From: Thermoplasmata archaeon
GTDB lineage: Archaea; Thermoplasmatota; Thermoplasmata; Lutacidiplasmatales; UBA184
NCBI GenBank assembly: GCA_021817605.1
Contig: JAKAUN010000004.1
Span: forward strand, 1 to 64,000
Direction of reading: 5' to 3'
DNA length: 64,000 nucleotides
Part shown: positions 16,545 through 25,942 of the stretch, in pieces
Layout: each line of letters begins with the position of its first letter
Numbering within the stretch: the first letter of the stretch is position 1
Translations under genes and position numbers: made by a program
The notes under the pieces: model-generated
Databases searched by the model: none
The model's input: only the letters and a program-made list of their open reading frames with translations
Told to the model about the DNA's origin: nothing

Positions 16545-17084
16545 TCATGCCAAGGGTGGCCGGACGACTGCCCTGCCGGTTTGCACAAGGCGAAGGCCCG
16601 GGCGGATGGTGGCGCGGTCATGGGTCCGGCTCAAGTCATGCTTCCTCGCGAACTCCGCATGCGGTAGGTGGTTCAGCGAGGAGCGCGGCCGCTGCTTAGT
16701 ATAGCGACCCAGCGACGTCGCCAGAAGGTCTAGCGTTTCCGAGATTGGCCGCGGTTCGGCCGTCCAAAGGGGGTCCGTCTTGAAGGGACCGCGACAGCTC
16801 TCGATCCTCCCGCTTTCCTCCTGCCGCTTCTTGCAGATCGTTTCCAGCTCGATCCCGAGCACCTTCATTCTTTCCCGGAAGTCCTGCGCGATGAACGGGC
16901 TCCCGGCATCCGGCTGGAGGACCGCTCCGTTGGCGTGGAGACACCGACGGACTCCTTCCCCACCGCCGCCGGGATCAGGTAGATGGCCTCGGTCGCACCG
17001 CAGTTCGGGAGAAAACTCCACGCGATCCCTCGGTCCATGCGAAGTCGAGGCTAAGCGCATGGGTCCACCCAGAGTCCGGGTCAC
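16545..17084 (-). pseudogene. Decayed DDE (rve-type) transposase fragment
   Basis: The translation contains PDAGSPFIAQDFRERMKVLG, IELETICKKRQEESGRIES, FKTDPLW and RPRSSLNHLPHAEFAR. These match the integrase-core half of IS3-like transposases: second Asp in the SDNGxPF region, catalytic Glu in the E(S/N)G.IES helix, and the RPHSSLxxxTPxEF tail. Sequence before the second Asp is scrambled, and matching pieces appear in another frame near 17000-17200, so the gene is frameshifted and has lost its N-terminal half. No inverted repeats were found. This is an insertion-sequence relic beside tRNA-Arg. Confidence 0.7.
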
Positions 17085-17395
17085 CTCCGTACGCTCCGCT
17101 GCTCCAATCGGCTCGCCGGCCGTCTTCTACACCGTGGCGGAGGGCCTCCGGCGCGCCGAGGAGGTCCGAGACGCGTTGGCCGCCGATGAGCCGACTGCCA
17201 TTCCGGTCCTCGTGGTCCCACTCAACCGTTTGGTGGCCTGCGCCCCACTGGCCCACATCGACGGCTGGGCGCAGGCGACCCCGCTCACGGGGTGGGCGAA
17301 CCTGACGCCAGAGGAGATCTCCCACAATGCGGTGGAAGGAGCGCTCTACCGGCTTTGCCGCCCTGCACGGAGGCGCGAGCGCGGCCCCTACAGCG

Positions 17396-19285
17396 CTACG
17401 ACGCGGTGTAGATCACGGCAGGCCCATGATACGACTCTTCATACAGTGAAACTGTCCCGGGATAGGCGGTCGACTGGATGGAGACTCGTAAGCCATAGAC
17501 CGAGGTCTCCTTCAGTAGCGACTGAAGAAATGGCGGCACCACAAAGCGCTCCGAAGCATCGACAAGGACGTAATGCGGCAGGTTAGTGGCATTGAAGGGG
17601 AAGTAAGGGAACTGTCCCTCCCAGCCTCCGTACCATGGTAGTGCCACCGCATTTACGTCGTTGGCGACGTAGGGAAAAAGGAAGTCCGACGACAGGAGGA
17701 CCGCTCCCGACGGGATGTACTCGGTCACCTTCCCCATGTACTGCGCAACGGGACTGGTTGTGAACGCGAAACGGTAGCCTGGGTGCGTCGAGTAATTGAC
17801 AGGGCTGAGTGGGCTCATCGCCGCGTTGAAGCCGAGAGCGAGGATGAAAACCACGACGGCCACGCGAGTCGCCAGCCGGCGTCCTCGTAGTGGGTGGGGC
17901 GAGGCACGATCCAAACGGGCAGCTCCAGTGCCAAGCCTTTGCCCCGACTGCAGGACACGTCGCAACCACCAGATGGCTACACTCAGAGAGATCAAACATG
18001 GCCCGACCGACAGAAATACCGCCACCGAACCGATGACGGTTCCCTGAAGCAGCAACGCCGACCCGGGATAGACCGCGACAATCACTAACGCCACCAACGA
18101 GACTAGCACCAGAAGCCCCGGCCCCCTCACCGCGTCGGGGCGGGACCGAAACGCCTCGAGGAGCCAGCCCACCGAGTAGACCAAGGCAATCAACTCTGGT
18201 CCCAAGACGATGAGCGTGTACTGATTCCCATACCACGCGCTGAACTGGCTGCTGCCGAACGTGCTGTACATGAACCAGGGGAGGGATAGGAGGAGGTACC
18301 TCGGCTTCGCCACGACAAGAAAGCCGACTCCCGCGGCCGCGAGGAGCCAGTATGCTCCGGAGGTGAGTAGGGTCGCCGGTGTGAAGGAAACGGTCCACAA
18401 TACGGAAAAGTCTTCCTGGAACCCGCCGCCCAGCCCGGAAGGCGCGGGACCGCTTCCCACCAGATGAGGCACCACGACCCACTGCGCGATCCGGAGAAGG
18501 AGATAGGCCGCGGCACACGCGACCACGAAGGCCGTTCCTACCTTGAGCTCGCCAGAACGAGTAGCTCCATGTATCCGGGCACGCAATTCCCCTACCACCC
18601 CGGCCGGATAGCTCGTCCTCCCATCGAGGGTCCTGGTCAGAAAGACCACCACTGGAATCATTACCGCAAGGAAGGGAAAGACTTCGAGCGTCAGGCACCC
18701 GGCTGCGAGAGCCGCGAAGGCGAGAAGGTATCGCCGCTGAGTATACCAATACCACAGCAACAGGTACTCGAGCGGGATGAACGCCTCCCAATGGAAATCG
18801 TAGAGTAGGCCGGAGAGAAGGGAGAAGCTCAGAAGGTAAATTGCCACAATCCCGAACGCGGCCACGCGCGAGCGGAGCACGGATCGGGAGACGAAAAAGA
18901 GGGGGAAGATCGCTAGCCCCGCGACAAGTCCCTGCGTCAGAAAGAGTGTAAGGGGGCTCGGTGCGGCTTGGTAGAGCGGAACAAAAGCGAGGGCGATGTA
19001 CGCGGAGTGGACCTGCAGGAAGCTCTGCGTACCGTAGGTGATGTAGTCTCCGGCCTCGTAGAGGACCGCTCCGTGGCCGGTTGACCAGAGCATCTGCTGG
19101 CCGATACCCAGGTCCCAGTTGGAAGTGAAGAAGTTCTCGTAGCGTAACCACGAGAGCCAGCCCACGCAGATTGCGTAGCCAACGACCACGATTGCCAAGA
19201 CCGCAGCATCGGGTACCTTGCCAGGTAATCGAAGGCGCCCCCCGGCGGGGCGGTACACCTCCTGAGGGACGCCGACGCCAGTCAT
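17396..19285 (-). CDS. DUF2079 polytopic membrane protein (glycosyltransferase-C-like)
   Basis: A 629-residue protein with about 12 membrane helices. The segment after the first helix (RYENFFTSNWDLGIGQQMLW) is the hallmark of DUF2079 proteins, which resemble GT-C glycosyltransferases, and the HSAYIALAFVPLYQ region follows. A C-terminal extracytoplasmic part of about 100 residues has SGAVLLSSDFLFPYV and YVLVDASERF, as in relatives. It probably transfers or flips a lipid-linked sugar outside the membrane. It is the last gene of a run with two glycosyltransferases, 3 nt behind the preceding stop, so it belongs to a surface-glycan operon. Confidence 0.85.
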   Translation of the reverse strand: MTGVGVPQEVYRPAGGRLRLPGKVPDAAVLAIVVVGYAICVGWLSWLRYENFFTSNWDLGIGQQMLWSTGHGAVLYEAGDYITYGTQSFLQVHSAYIALAFVPLYQAAPSPLTLFLTQGLVAGLAIFPLFFVSRSVLRSRVAAFGIVAIYLLSFSLLSGLLYDFHWEAFIPLEYLLLWYWYTQRRYLLAFAALAAGCLTLEVFPFLAVMIPVVVFLTRTLDGRTSYPAGVVGELRARIHGATRSGELKVGTAFVVACAAAYLLLRIAQWVVVPHLVGSGPAPSGLGGGFQEDFSVLWTVSFTPATLLTSGAYWLLAAAGVGFLVVAKPRYLLLSLPWFMYSTFGSSQFSAWYGNQYTLIVLGPELIALVYSVGWLLEAFRSRPDAVRGPGLLVLVSLVALVIVAVYPGSALLLQGTVIGSVAVFLSVGPCLISLSVAIWWLRRVLQSGQRLGTGAARLDRASPHPLRGRRLATRVAVVVFILALGFNAAMSPLSPVNYSTHPGYRFAFTTSPVAQYMGKVTEYIPSGAVLLSSDFLFPYVANDVNAVALPWYGGWEGQFPYFPFNATNLPHYVLVDASERFVVPPFLQSLLKETSVYGLRVSIQSTAYPGTVSLYEESYHGPAVIYTAS

Positions 19286-19288
19286 CCG

Positions 19289-20374
19289 TCAGGCCTCAAG
19301 GATGGCCCAAGCTACCGCCGCGCGCTGACGGTCCGGGGCGTACTCTGGGGCCCGCAGCAGGGACTTGCGTGCCCAGCTCGCGTAGGTAATCGGATCGCGC
19401 AGGGCCCTCAACGTCTCGACCCACGCCCCTTCGTCGTCCCCGGGGAGTAGAATCGCGGTCCCCGCGACGGTTTCCCTTATCGCGGGGATCGAGGTGGCAA
19501 GCACGGGCAGGCAGAACCCCAGAGACTCGACAGCTGTACGCCCGAACCCCTCGTAGAGGCTCGGGTGAAGGAGTACGTCGCTCAGCTCGTAGACCATGCC
19601 CAGCGACGGCAAGCCGGAAAGGACCCGCACGTTGCCGAGTTTCAACGAGTCGATGTAGCGGCGGGTCCTCGGCGCGAGGCGGGAAACAATGGTGAACTCG
19701 AACTCCTTCCCAAGGCCCTCGGTGGCCAGTCGCTGGGCGATGCGGACCACGAGGCGGAGATTCTTGTACGGACGATCCGTGGAAACCGTCAACACCCGCA
19801 GCGGAGAGCCTTCTTGGAGGCGGGCCACGGACCCCTCCAAGTGCTCCGGGTGAAGACCGAGAAGGGACACATCCGGGATCACTCGAATCATCGTCTCTGG
19901 GAACCCAAGGTTGAGGAGCTCGGAAAGCACTGCCCTGCTCGGAGTCACGAGTCGGTAGACGTCACGCAGTTTGGGGATCACCCGCGAAAACATCCACGTC
20001 GTGGTCCGCTGGTCGGCGAAGGGCCCCAAGGGTCGAAGGTCGTTGACCTTCACGATGGCTCGGGGATGTGACCGCCCGATCTCGACAAGGGTGGGGTCTG
20101 CCATGAACAACACATCCTCCGGGGGCTCACCCAGTCGGTGGCGGAAACCCCACAGCCGGTTGACCCCCATGTCAATTGATCGAAAGGGAATTCCAATCCC
20201 GGGGATGTTTCGGCTGCGAAAGGGGAGGCCCGGTAGGCCGGTCGAACCTTGGTCGAGGCACTGGTACCAGCTGACCTCCGCCCCGAGCGAGGCAAGCGCG
20301 TCCGCGTATGTCCGCATGGAATAGGTGAGGCCGTCGGTCGGCCCCGACGCGCTGACCATCCCGACGGTGACCAT
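19289..20374 (-). CDS. Family 4 glycosyltransferase
   Basis: A 361-residue GT-B-fold glycosyltransferase. The N-terminal domain starts VTVGMVSASGPTDGLTYSMR; the C-terminal domain carries RVLTVSTDRPYKNLRLVVRI and HPSLYEGFGRTAVESLGFCLPVLAT, whose E.F....E pair binds the nucleotide-sugar. The frame is open upstream to 20488, but ATG 20374 gives the expected N-terminal strand and lies 5 nt behind the upstream gene's stop. It likely adds a sugar to a lipid-linked glycan on the cytoplasmic side. Donor and acceptor cannot be deduced. Confidence 0.88.
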   Translation of the reverse strand: MVTVGMVSASGPTDGLTYSMRTYADALASLGAEVSWYQCLDQGSTGLPGLPFRSRNIPGIGIPFRSIDMGVNRLWGFRHRLGEPPEDVLFMADPTLVEIGRSHPRAIVKVNDLRPLGPFADQRTTTWMFSRVIPKLRDVYRLVTPSRAVLSELLNLGFPETMIRVIPDVSLLGLHPEHLEGSVARLQEGSPLRVLTVSTDRPYKNLRLVVRIAQRLATEGLGKEFEFTIVSRLAPRTRRYIDSLKLGNVRVLSGLPSLGMVYELSDVLLHPSLYEGFGRTAVESLGFCLPVLATSIPAIRETVAGTAILLPGDDEGAWVETLRALRDPITYASWARKSLLRAPEYAPDRQRAAVAWAILEA

Positions 20375-20379
20375 GCCGG

Positions 20380-21507
20380 TCACTCGAGGAGACGACCGAT
20401 GAGCCGGCGCGCATGGGGATCGAACTCGAACTCCGCGGCCCTCCGCCGACAGATGTCCGGGGCTATCCCTGTCGACCGTCCAGCCCACAATTCGATGGCC
20501 TTGTCCTCCATCTCACGGGAGGAGCGGCAAAGCCAGCCGGTAACGCCGTCAACGACAGTGAACGCGGGGCCCTGCCGGCCATACGTCAGCACCGGGGTCC
20601 CGCAGGCCATCGACTCTATCGGAACGAAGCCCAAGGCCTCGTAACTGAACGGGACCATGGTGAAAAGAGCGTTCGTGTACAACCGACGGAGGTCAGCGTC
20701 CGACACCTGACCAAGCCGCTCGATCGCCCCCAGCCCGTCGTTCAGCTTCCCCCCTGCCACGGGCTTTCCCCCGAAGGCCACGATCCTCACGCCCGCCTCG
20801 TGGAGACGATGCCAGTCCAGCCGGGAGGTTTCCTTACCGGAGTACAGAAGAACGTAGTCGCGGGTTCGATCACCGGAACTGGGCTGGAAGGTGGCGAGGT
20901 CGGGAAAGCCGTAGACAAGGCCATCGGTAGGGATTCCCCTGGCCAAGAACACCTCTTGGACGTAGGGCGAGATCGCCATTGCGCTGTTGGCCATAGCACG
21001 GATACGGCGCAGCAGCCTCGTGTCCATCGCTTTGATCAACGGGGCCGTCCACTGGCCCATTACCCGAGCAAGAGTATTGGTCTCTCGCATCCCCCGCAGG
21101 GTAAGATCGAGGGGGATCCCTTGGCACCACCAGAGATCGGCCGCGACAGCTACCGTGGAGGAGAGGTTCAACACACGGTCTTGTCCGGCCCGTGCTCTCT
21201 CAGCCGCGATCGAATTCGAGCGGAACAACGACTCATGGATCCAGCTCTCTAACCAGACCATCGACTCACTGACCCCCGTGCGCCGGCTGACTCGCTCAAC
21301 CACAGATCCCCTCGCGGCCCAGCTTGCCGGTTCGCAGACAGTGCACGAGGAGGCCTCGAACAGGGACCGCCGTTCTGCCCCGATGTAGGGGGCAAACAAC
21401 GAGACTTCGAAGTGACTCGTTAGGTGTGTTAGCAGCGCGGAAACGATGCGGGACTGGACCGAGACTCCGTCCGGGAGCGGGTCAGTGACGAGCAGGATTC
21501 GCGTCAC
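20380..21507 (-). CDS. Glycosyltransferase (GT4-like)
   Basis: A 375-residue GT-B protein starting at GTG (MTRILLVTDPLPDGVSVQSR). The C-terminal domain has LGQVSDADLRRLYTNALFTMVPFSYEALGFVPIESMACGTPV, the donor-binding signature of family 4. The middle section (ANSAMAISPYVQEVFLARGI) is the usual linker. First gene of the glycan operon on this strand; the two downstream genes follow within 5 nt. No strong promoter was recognised upstream. Sugar specificity unknown. Confidence 0.85.
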   Translation of the reverse strand: MTRILLVTDPLPDGVSVQSRIVSALLTHLTSHFEVSLFAPYIGAERRSLFEASSCTVCEPASWAARGSVVERVSRRTGVSESMVWLESWIHESLFRSNSIAAERARAGQDRVLNLSSTVAVAADLWWCQGIPLDLTLRGMRETNTLARVMGQWTAPLIKAMDTRLLRRIRAMANSAMAISPYVQEVFLARGIPTDGLVYGFPDLATFQPSSGDRTRDYVLLYSGKETSRLDWHRLHEAGVRIVAFGGKPVAGGKLNDGLGAIERLGQVSDADLRRLYTNALFTMVPFSYEALGFVPIESMACGTPVLTYGRQGPAFTVVDGVTGWLCRSSREMEDKAIELWAGRSTGIAPDICRRRAAEFEFDPHARRLIGRLLE

Positions 21508-22269
21508 GTACGTTGCAGGCTGAGGCGTTTACCCAGCGGTAGCACGGACAAGAAGGCGTCGTGAACGCCCTCCGCCGACCAGGAGGGACCCTCTGAACAC
21601 CCTCCGAGGTGACAACCAGCCTCGAGATAGCCACCCTGCTTTCACGAACGAACCCGTCTGCCCCTTCGATTGATTGAAAGTATCGGTCGGCAGCCGCACC
21701 GGCAACTAGCTCTCACGTTGGGTCCGACCTGCCGCCTTTCCCGCGGGAGCCCTCGGAGTTGTGATGATATTAAAGTTCTTCCGGCTCTGTCGCGGGAAGG
21801 TTCTGGTAGGCGGCTGCCCCCCCGATGCCGGGGACGCGGAGGGTGCAGGACTCTGCCTCTATCGCCACCATCTGGGGTAGCCCTGCGCCTTGGTGAACCG
21901 CCGCGCCCCGGATCCTTCTGCGCCTTAGGCTCTTTCCGGTGGCCCGTGCCCTCGCGATGCGAGGGCAACCTCAGCCTCCCCTTCCTCGAGGCTGCACTGG
22001 ACCCGAGCCCGGAGGGCGATGTTCCTCGGTCGCAGGCGGCGCTGCGACCGCTCCTCACGCGGCTCCGTCAGCTAGACAGCAGCTGGATGCCTCGCGCGAG
22101 ATGAGGGGGCGGTCGCAAGCCAAGGGGAAGGACGATCATGGGCCACCTCAGCCGGGACCCCTTCCAGCTGGCGGTGCTGTTCCGCCGGGGCGGTCTGTCG
22201 CTTCCTCGACCGCTACCGCCGACTCGACCCGCCAAGGGATTATAGGTTCCTCGGGAGCACCCCGGTCTC
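21508..22269. other. Long spacer upstream of divergent glycan genes
   Basis: About 760 bases without a convincing gene. Frames on both strands are Arg/Pro/Ser-rich and domain-free. An A/T-rich spot (GATATTAAAG at about 21767) looks like a promoter element, but no gene begins within 60 nt of it on either strand, so a small RNA is possible. A second TATA-like site at 22239 serves the gene at 22270. Confidence 0.4.
22238..22246 (+). promoter_or_regulatory. TATA-like element of the TylF-like gene
   Basis: GATTATAGG is centred about 28 nt before the GTG at 22270, the spacing expected for a leaderless archaeal transcript. It supports the GTG start. Confidence 0.5.
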
Positions 22270-23049
22270 GTGACGGGGGTGAATGCGGTGTCCGGGAACG
22301 GCCGACTCCCCCGGACTCCTCGGTTGGCAAGGGTCTTGGCGATGCTCGCGGCCCATTCCCTTCGGGAGCTCCGCGCCCTAGGCTATCCGGCTGGCCAGGG
22401 ACGTGGCAGCCTCTCATTAGCGAGGGCAACCTTGCGCTTCATCTACTCCAATCTAGCCGGGGGATTCATGATCCTATCCTGGTATGTTGCGGGAATGCCC
22501 TCCAGAACCACCCCGCTCTTCCTCTCGAGGTTCGAGCTGCTTGGCTTCGCGGCCGCTTGCGCTCCGCAGGGAGGGCTTTGGCTGGAGTTTGGGGTTTACC
22601 AAGGAGCGAGCATCAACTTCCTGGCTACGCGAGCCCCCGGCGAAGTCGTGGGCTTCGACTCCTTTGAAGGGCTCCCAGCGGACTGGACCCGGTCCTTTCC
22701 CAAGGGCAGCTTCGCGCTCAAGGGGAGTCCTCCGACGGTCGCGGGGAATGTTCGACTGGTAAAGGGAATGTTCGGAGAGACGGTGCGGCCCTTCCTGGAG
22801 GCGCGTCCCGGAACAATGGTCTCCTTGGCCCATGTTGACTCTGACCTCTACAGCAGTGCCAAGGAAGTTCTTTCTCTGATCGCCTCTCGGATGGGGCCGG
22901 GGACGGTGGTAGTGTTCGACGAGTTCGCCACAGGGTATCCCGATGATGAAGCGCGGGCTTTCCGAGAATTTCTTCGAGACCAACCTCGCCGGTTCCGTTA
23001 CCTTGGGGGCTCCCTCAACGGCTCGGTTGCGGTACAGTTCCTCACGTAG
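22270..23049 (+). CDS. TylF/MycF-like SAM-dependent O-methyltransferase
   Basis: A 259-residue class I methyltransferase. WLEFGVYQGASINFLA binds SAM, VVGFDSFEGLPADW is the acidic loop after strand 2, and HVDSDLYSSAKEVL with VVFDEF supply the metal-binding acids used by macrocin-type O-methyltransferases. Family members methylate sugars of antibiotics or surface glycans, which fits the divergent glycosyltransferase operon. The start is GTG 22270, placed by a TATA-like site. The N-terminal 60 residues are helical and not conserved in my reading, so a later start is possible. Confidence 0.85.
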   Translation: MTGVNAVSGNGRLPRTPRLARVLAMLAAHSLRELRALGYPAGQGRGSLSLARATLRFIYSNLAGGFMILSWYVAGMPSRTTPLFLSRFELLGFAAACAPQGGLWLEFGVYQGASINFLATRAPGEVVGFDSFEGLPADWTRSFPKGSFALKGSPPTVAGNVRLVKGMFGETVRPFLEARPGTMVSLAHVDSDLYSSAKEVLSLIASRMGPGTVVVFDEFATGYPDDEARAFREFLRDQPRRFRYLGGSLNGSVAVQFLT

Positions 23050-23277
23050 CGATACGGATGAACTCCTCTGCCCGGCTCTCGCGCCCCGCCTCCGGTCCGC
23101 GGCCCGACGAGGGTCACCCCCCACCAGGAGCGGGCGAAACGCAGGCTGGACGGCGCCCAGGAGAACCGTCCGTTCCATGTCGGGAGACGCGCGCTGCCAA
23201 CTCCTGGGAGCCAATGCCGACGCTACGAGTGAGGGAGTTTCCGTTTACCCTCGCGGTTTCGGCGGTGCGCCCCGCCT

Positions 23278-24267
23278 TCAGGCCGACGCCGCGTGGTCCT
23301 TCAGGGGAGGAAGGCGATCATACCGGTGGTCAAGGAGGCATGCAGAGGAAGCAGCCGGCTCCTGGACAATCTCGATTCCTTCTAGGTGTTCACGCAGCGT
23401 CGCAAGGACGGGGCGTCGAGGCGGGTTGCTAGCGGGTGGGGGATTCGAGCCGCCCAGGGCCCCCAGCATCCAGCGCTCCGACCCGGTGACGAAGAGGAAC
23501 GGGAAGACACGACAGTCACTCCCGAGCACGGCGAAAAGAGTTTCCGGGAGAGCCGATGGTCTCGGCGTACCCGTGATCAGTACGATTTGGTCGGCTGCGC
23601 GACCTTGGTAGGGCGGCACACGCCCTGGTTCTAGAATCGTTCGATGAGTGACCCAGCCGCGTTCTATCAAACGACGCTGCGAAAAAGGCAGTCCGAGCGG
23701 CCCGACGAGATGGCCGCCGCGACCTCGCTCGCCGGCGACGAAAGGTCGACGCAGCAACTCGCCGACAGCCCACCGCTGATGGGCCGACAAACGGGGAAGG
23801 GTTCCCCCGTCCTCCTCTCGGCCGGTCGTCGCCATACCCCCGCCTAGGCCGTGGGGATAGGCCTGGGTACCTCCTATTCCCGCGAGATGGCACCAGAGCC
23901 CCTCGAAATCGAAGTAGACCGGGATCGTCGGACCTTCGGCACGCACCGTGACCAGGGTGGGCGTCGGGGCTAGCTGGGCCTTCTCGATCTGGTCCACCAA
24001 CCGGCGTGGCTCGGTGGCTTTCGCGTGGAAGAAGACGGAGAGGGAGACCTGGGCCCCGGTCCAGAGGACCACGGCACCCTCGTCCTCGGCGATCGTCTTG
24101 GAAAGATCCTCGGCACGATCCGCATACGGGCGGGCAAGAAGGAAGGAGACGACCGGGCGTCCCAGCGGGACGGGGTGAGGGACGTAGCGGTCGCGTATCC
24201 AGCCCTCCTGATAGGCTCGCCTTCGGACAGCGTGGTAGGTCGACCGGGGGACGTCGACCGTCCTCAA
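23278..24267 (-). CDS. Putative DNA-binding protein of unknown family
   Basis: A 329-residue frame beginning at TTG. RSTYHAVRRRAYQEGWIRDRYVP near the N-terminus looks like a winged-helix recognition segment, and a ligand-sensing or regulatory body follows (VVLWTGAQVSLSVFFHAK, IPVYFDFEGLWCHLAG). Coding-like sequence continues upstream of the TTG in the same frame to about 24350 (LTPAEARVIAVLLAARPDHE, a plausible first helix) but has no ATG, GTG or TTG, so the true N-terminus is unresolved. The C-terminal 60 residues are low in complexity. Likely a transcriptional regulator, with low certainty; the target might be the divergent gene at 24449. Confidence 0.55.
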   Translation of the reverse strand: MRTVDVPRSTYHAVRRRAYQEGWIRDRYVPHPVPLGRPVVSFLLARPYADRAEDLSKTIAEDEGAVVLWTGAQVSLSVFFHAKATEPRRLVDQIEKAQLAPTPTLVTVRAEGPTIPVYFDFEGLWCHLAGIGGTQAYPHGLGGGMATTGREEDGGTLPRLSAHQRWAVGELLRRPFVAGERGRGGHLVGPLGLPFSQRRLIERGWVTHRTILEPGRVPPYQGRAADQIVLITGTPRPSALPETLFAVLGSDCRVFPFLFVTGSERWMLGALGGSNPPPASNPPRRPVLATLREHLEGIEIVQEPAASSACLLDHRYDRLPPLKDHAASA

Positions 24268-24415
24268 TCGGTCGCGTTCGTGGTCCGGACGAGCCGCAAG
24301 CAGGACCGCGATGACCCGCGCTTCCGCGGGAGTGAGAGCCCTCGCCGTGCTACCTACCCCCGCTGCTAGACCTTAGCACGGTGTCCAACGGCACGGCCCG
24401 GGGCTGAAACCGTGG

Positions 24416-24421
24416 CTTAAG
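24416..24421 (+). promoter_or_regulatory. TATA-like CTTAAG element
   Basis: CTTAAG centred about 30 nt before the ATG at 24449. It is the same hexamer used before the helicase operon and the BlaI-like gene. Confidence 0.5.
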
Positions 24422-24448
24422 TGTGCCGACGGTGCTTCTTGCGATAGG

Positions 24449-25933
24449 ATGGGAGCTCAAGGTCCGCGTTCCGCGATCCTGCGCCGTGCCTTCTCGGCCC
24501 CTGTGCTTGCAGTCGCGTCCGCGCTCTTGATGGTATCCGTCGCGGGGAACTCGCTGGCGCTCTCGTCGCCGAGCTCGGGAGCCGCGGCCGGAGGGGGCAC
24601 GACCTGGGCCTACGGGGGGCTCAAGGAGCTCCACGCCTCCGGGCTCTCGGGAACGACCGGGTCGACCGAGGTCGCCTACTCCGCGAACGGCACCTTCGGG
24701 TTCGCCGTTGTGCTCACCGAGACCCAGGAGTCCGGCGGCGTCTACGTCGTGAACGTCTCGCGCGTGATGGGCTCGATCCTGACGGTCCACTTCTGTCGGC
24801 CGACGTGCGCCTCGCCCGTCGCGACCGCCTCGATCCTTCATCGATCGTGGGAGTCGCTGAACGCGTCGGTGATTCTCGTCACGGACGGCACGGTCACCAC
24901 CCCCACCGGCAACGTTTCGGCGCTGGCGCTCAGAAGCTCCACGCTCGAGCTCTCGGCCGGGCTGAGGGATTCCGCCGTCTACACCGTGAGCGGAACCCTC
25001 GAGCGGTCCCACAATCTCTCGGCGTCGCTCGTCGCGCACGACGCGCTCAGCCTTTTCCCGCCGCTCGGCCTGTTCCCGCTCAACATCACCGCGGGCGAGA
25101 CGTGGTCGTCCTCCAGCAACTACCAGCAGGCCGGGGCGTACAACTGGTCGCTGTCCAATCAGGTCTCCGGGGCCATGATCTCGCCGGTCGCCAAGGGCTA
25201 CGCACGCAACGGTAGCGGGACGTTCAATACGTCCGGCCAGGTGAGCCTCCGAGGCGGCGACTCGGGCCAGCCCGTCGACCTTGGCGGGAGCCCCTACCAG
25301 GCGCTCAACCTCACCGTGCAGCAGGGAGCCTTCCTCCTTCGGGAGGGGTTCCTCCTCCTGCCGAGGGCCGCGGACCTGTTCGGGGCGACTCGGCAGGCTT
25401 GGCTCTCCAACGAGACCGGCTTTGCCAACGCGACGCAGGTCAATTTCGAGGTCGCGAGCCAGCTCGTGGGAGCGAACCACCTCGCGCTCGCCGGCTCCGG
25501 CGAGTGGTGGCTCTCGCGGGCGAACAACCCGCTTCCCCCCGGGCCCGCGTCGGTGCTTAGTCCGGCCGTCAGTGTCTCCTCACCGAGCCCGCGGCCGAAC
25601 GCGACCTACGTCCAGGGCGCGCCGGAGTCGCCGTCGCAGGCGGCCACCCAGCAGAACTGCCTGCTGACGGACACGAACTGCCCGGCGGGCTCCCTGCCTT
25701 TCCGCGGGGCGTTCGGCACGATCGTCCTCGTCGGGGCGGTCGTCCTCGTGGCGGTTTTCGCGGCCGCCCTCGTCGTCGGCCAGCGCCGGCGCCTTCCGCC
25801 CCCGGTCTACCCCAACGCCTCACTCTACCCACCCGGGCAGAACCTTGCTACTACGCGCGGGGCAGCCTCGGAAAAGCCCGCCTCGTCGCCCCCGGCCGCC
25901 GAGGAGGAAGACCCCCTCGGCCACCTCTGGTAG
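24449..25933 (+). CDS. Exported, membrane-anchored surface protein
   Basis: A 494-residue protein. Residues 11-38 form a signal peptide (LRRAFSAPVLAVASALLMVSVAGNSLA). The body is beta-rich, with many N-x-S/T sequons (NGTFG, NVSRV, NASVI, NLSAS, NITAG, NWSLS), so it is probably N-glycosylated. Two Cys pairs (FCRPTC; NCLLTDTNC) may form disulfides. A C-terminal helix (GTIVLVGAVVLVAVFAAALVV) precedes a short basic and Pro-rich cytoplasmic tail. No known domain is recognised. It is preceded by a CTTAAG box and convergent with the next gene. Confidence 0.8.
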   Translation: MGAQGPRSAILRRAFSAPVLAVASALLMVSVAGNSLALSSPSSGAAAGGGTTWAYGGLKELHASGLSGTTGSTEVAYSANGTFGFAVVLTETQESGGVYVVNVSRVMGSILTVHFCRPTCASPVATASILHRSWESLNASVILVTDGTVTTPTGNVSALALRSSTLELSAGLRDSAVYTVSGTLERSHNLSASLVAHDALSLFPPLGLFPLNITAGETWSSSSNYQQAGAYNWSLSNQVSGAMISPVAKGYARNGSGTFNTSGQVSLRGGDSGQPVDLGGSPYQALNLTVQQGAFLLREGFLLLPRAADLFGATRQAWLSNETGFANATQVNFEVASQLVGANHLALAGSGEWWLSRANNPLPPGPASVLSPAVSVSSPSPRPNATYVQGAPESPSQAATQQNCLLTDTNCPAGSLPFRGAFGTIVLVGAVVLVAVFAAALVVGQRRRLPPPVYPNASLYPPGQNLATTRGAASEKPASSPPAAEEEDPLGHLW

Positions 25934-25942
25934 TCGCGCGAC

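Noticed and set aside
23425-23470. T-arm-like GATTCGAGCC near the end of the regulator gene
   Set aside because: The flanking bases do not form a T stem or acceptor stem, and no tRNA body is found; treated as coding or chance.
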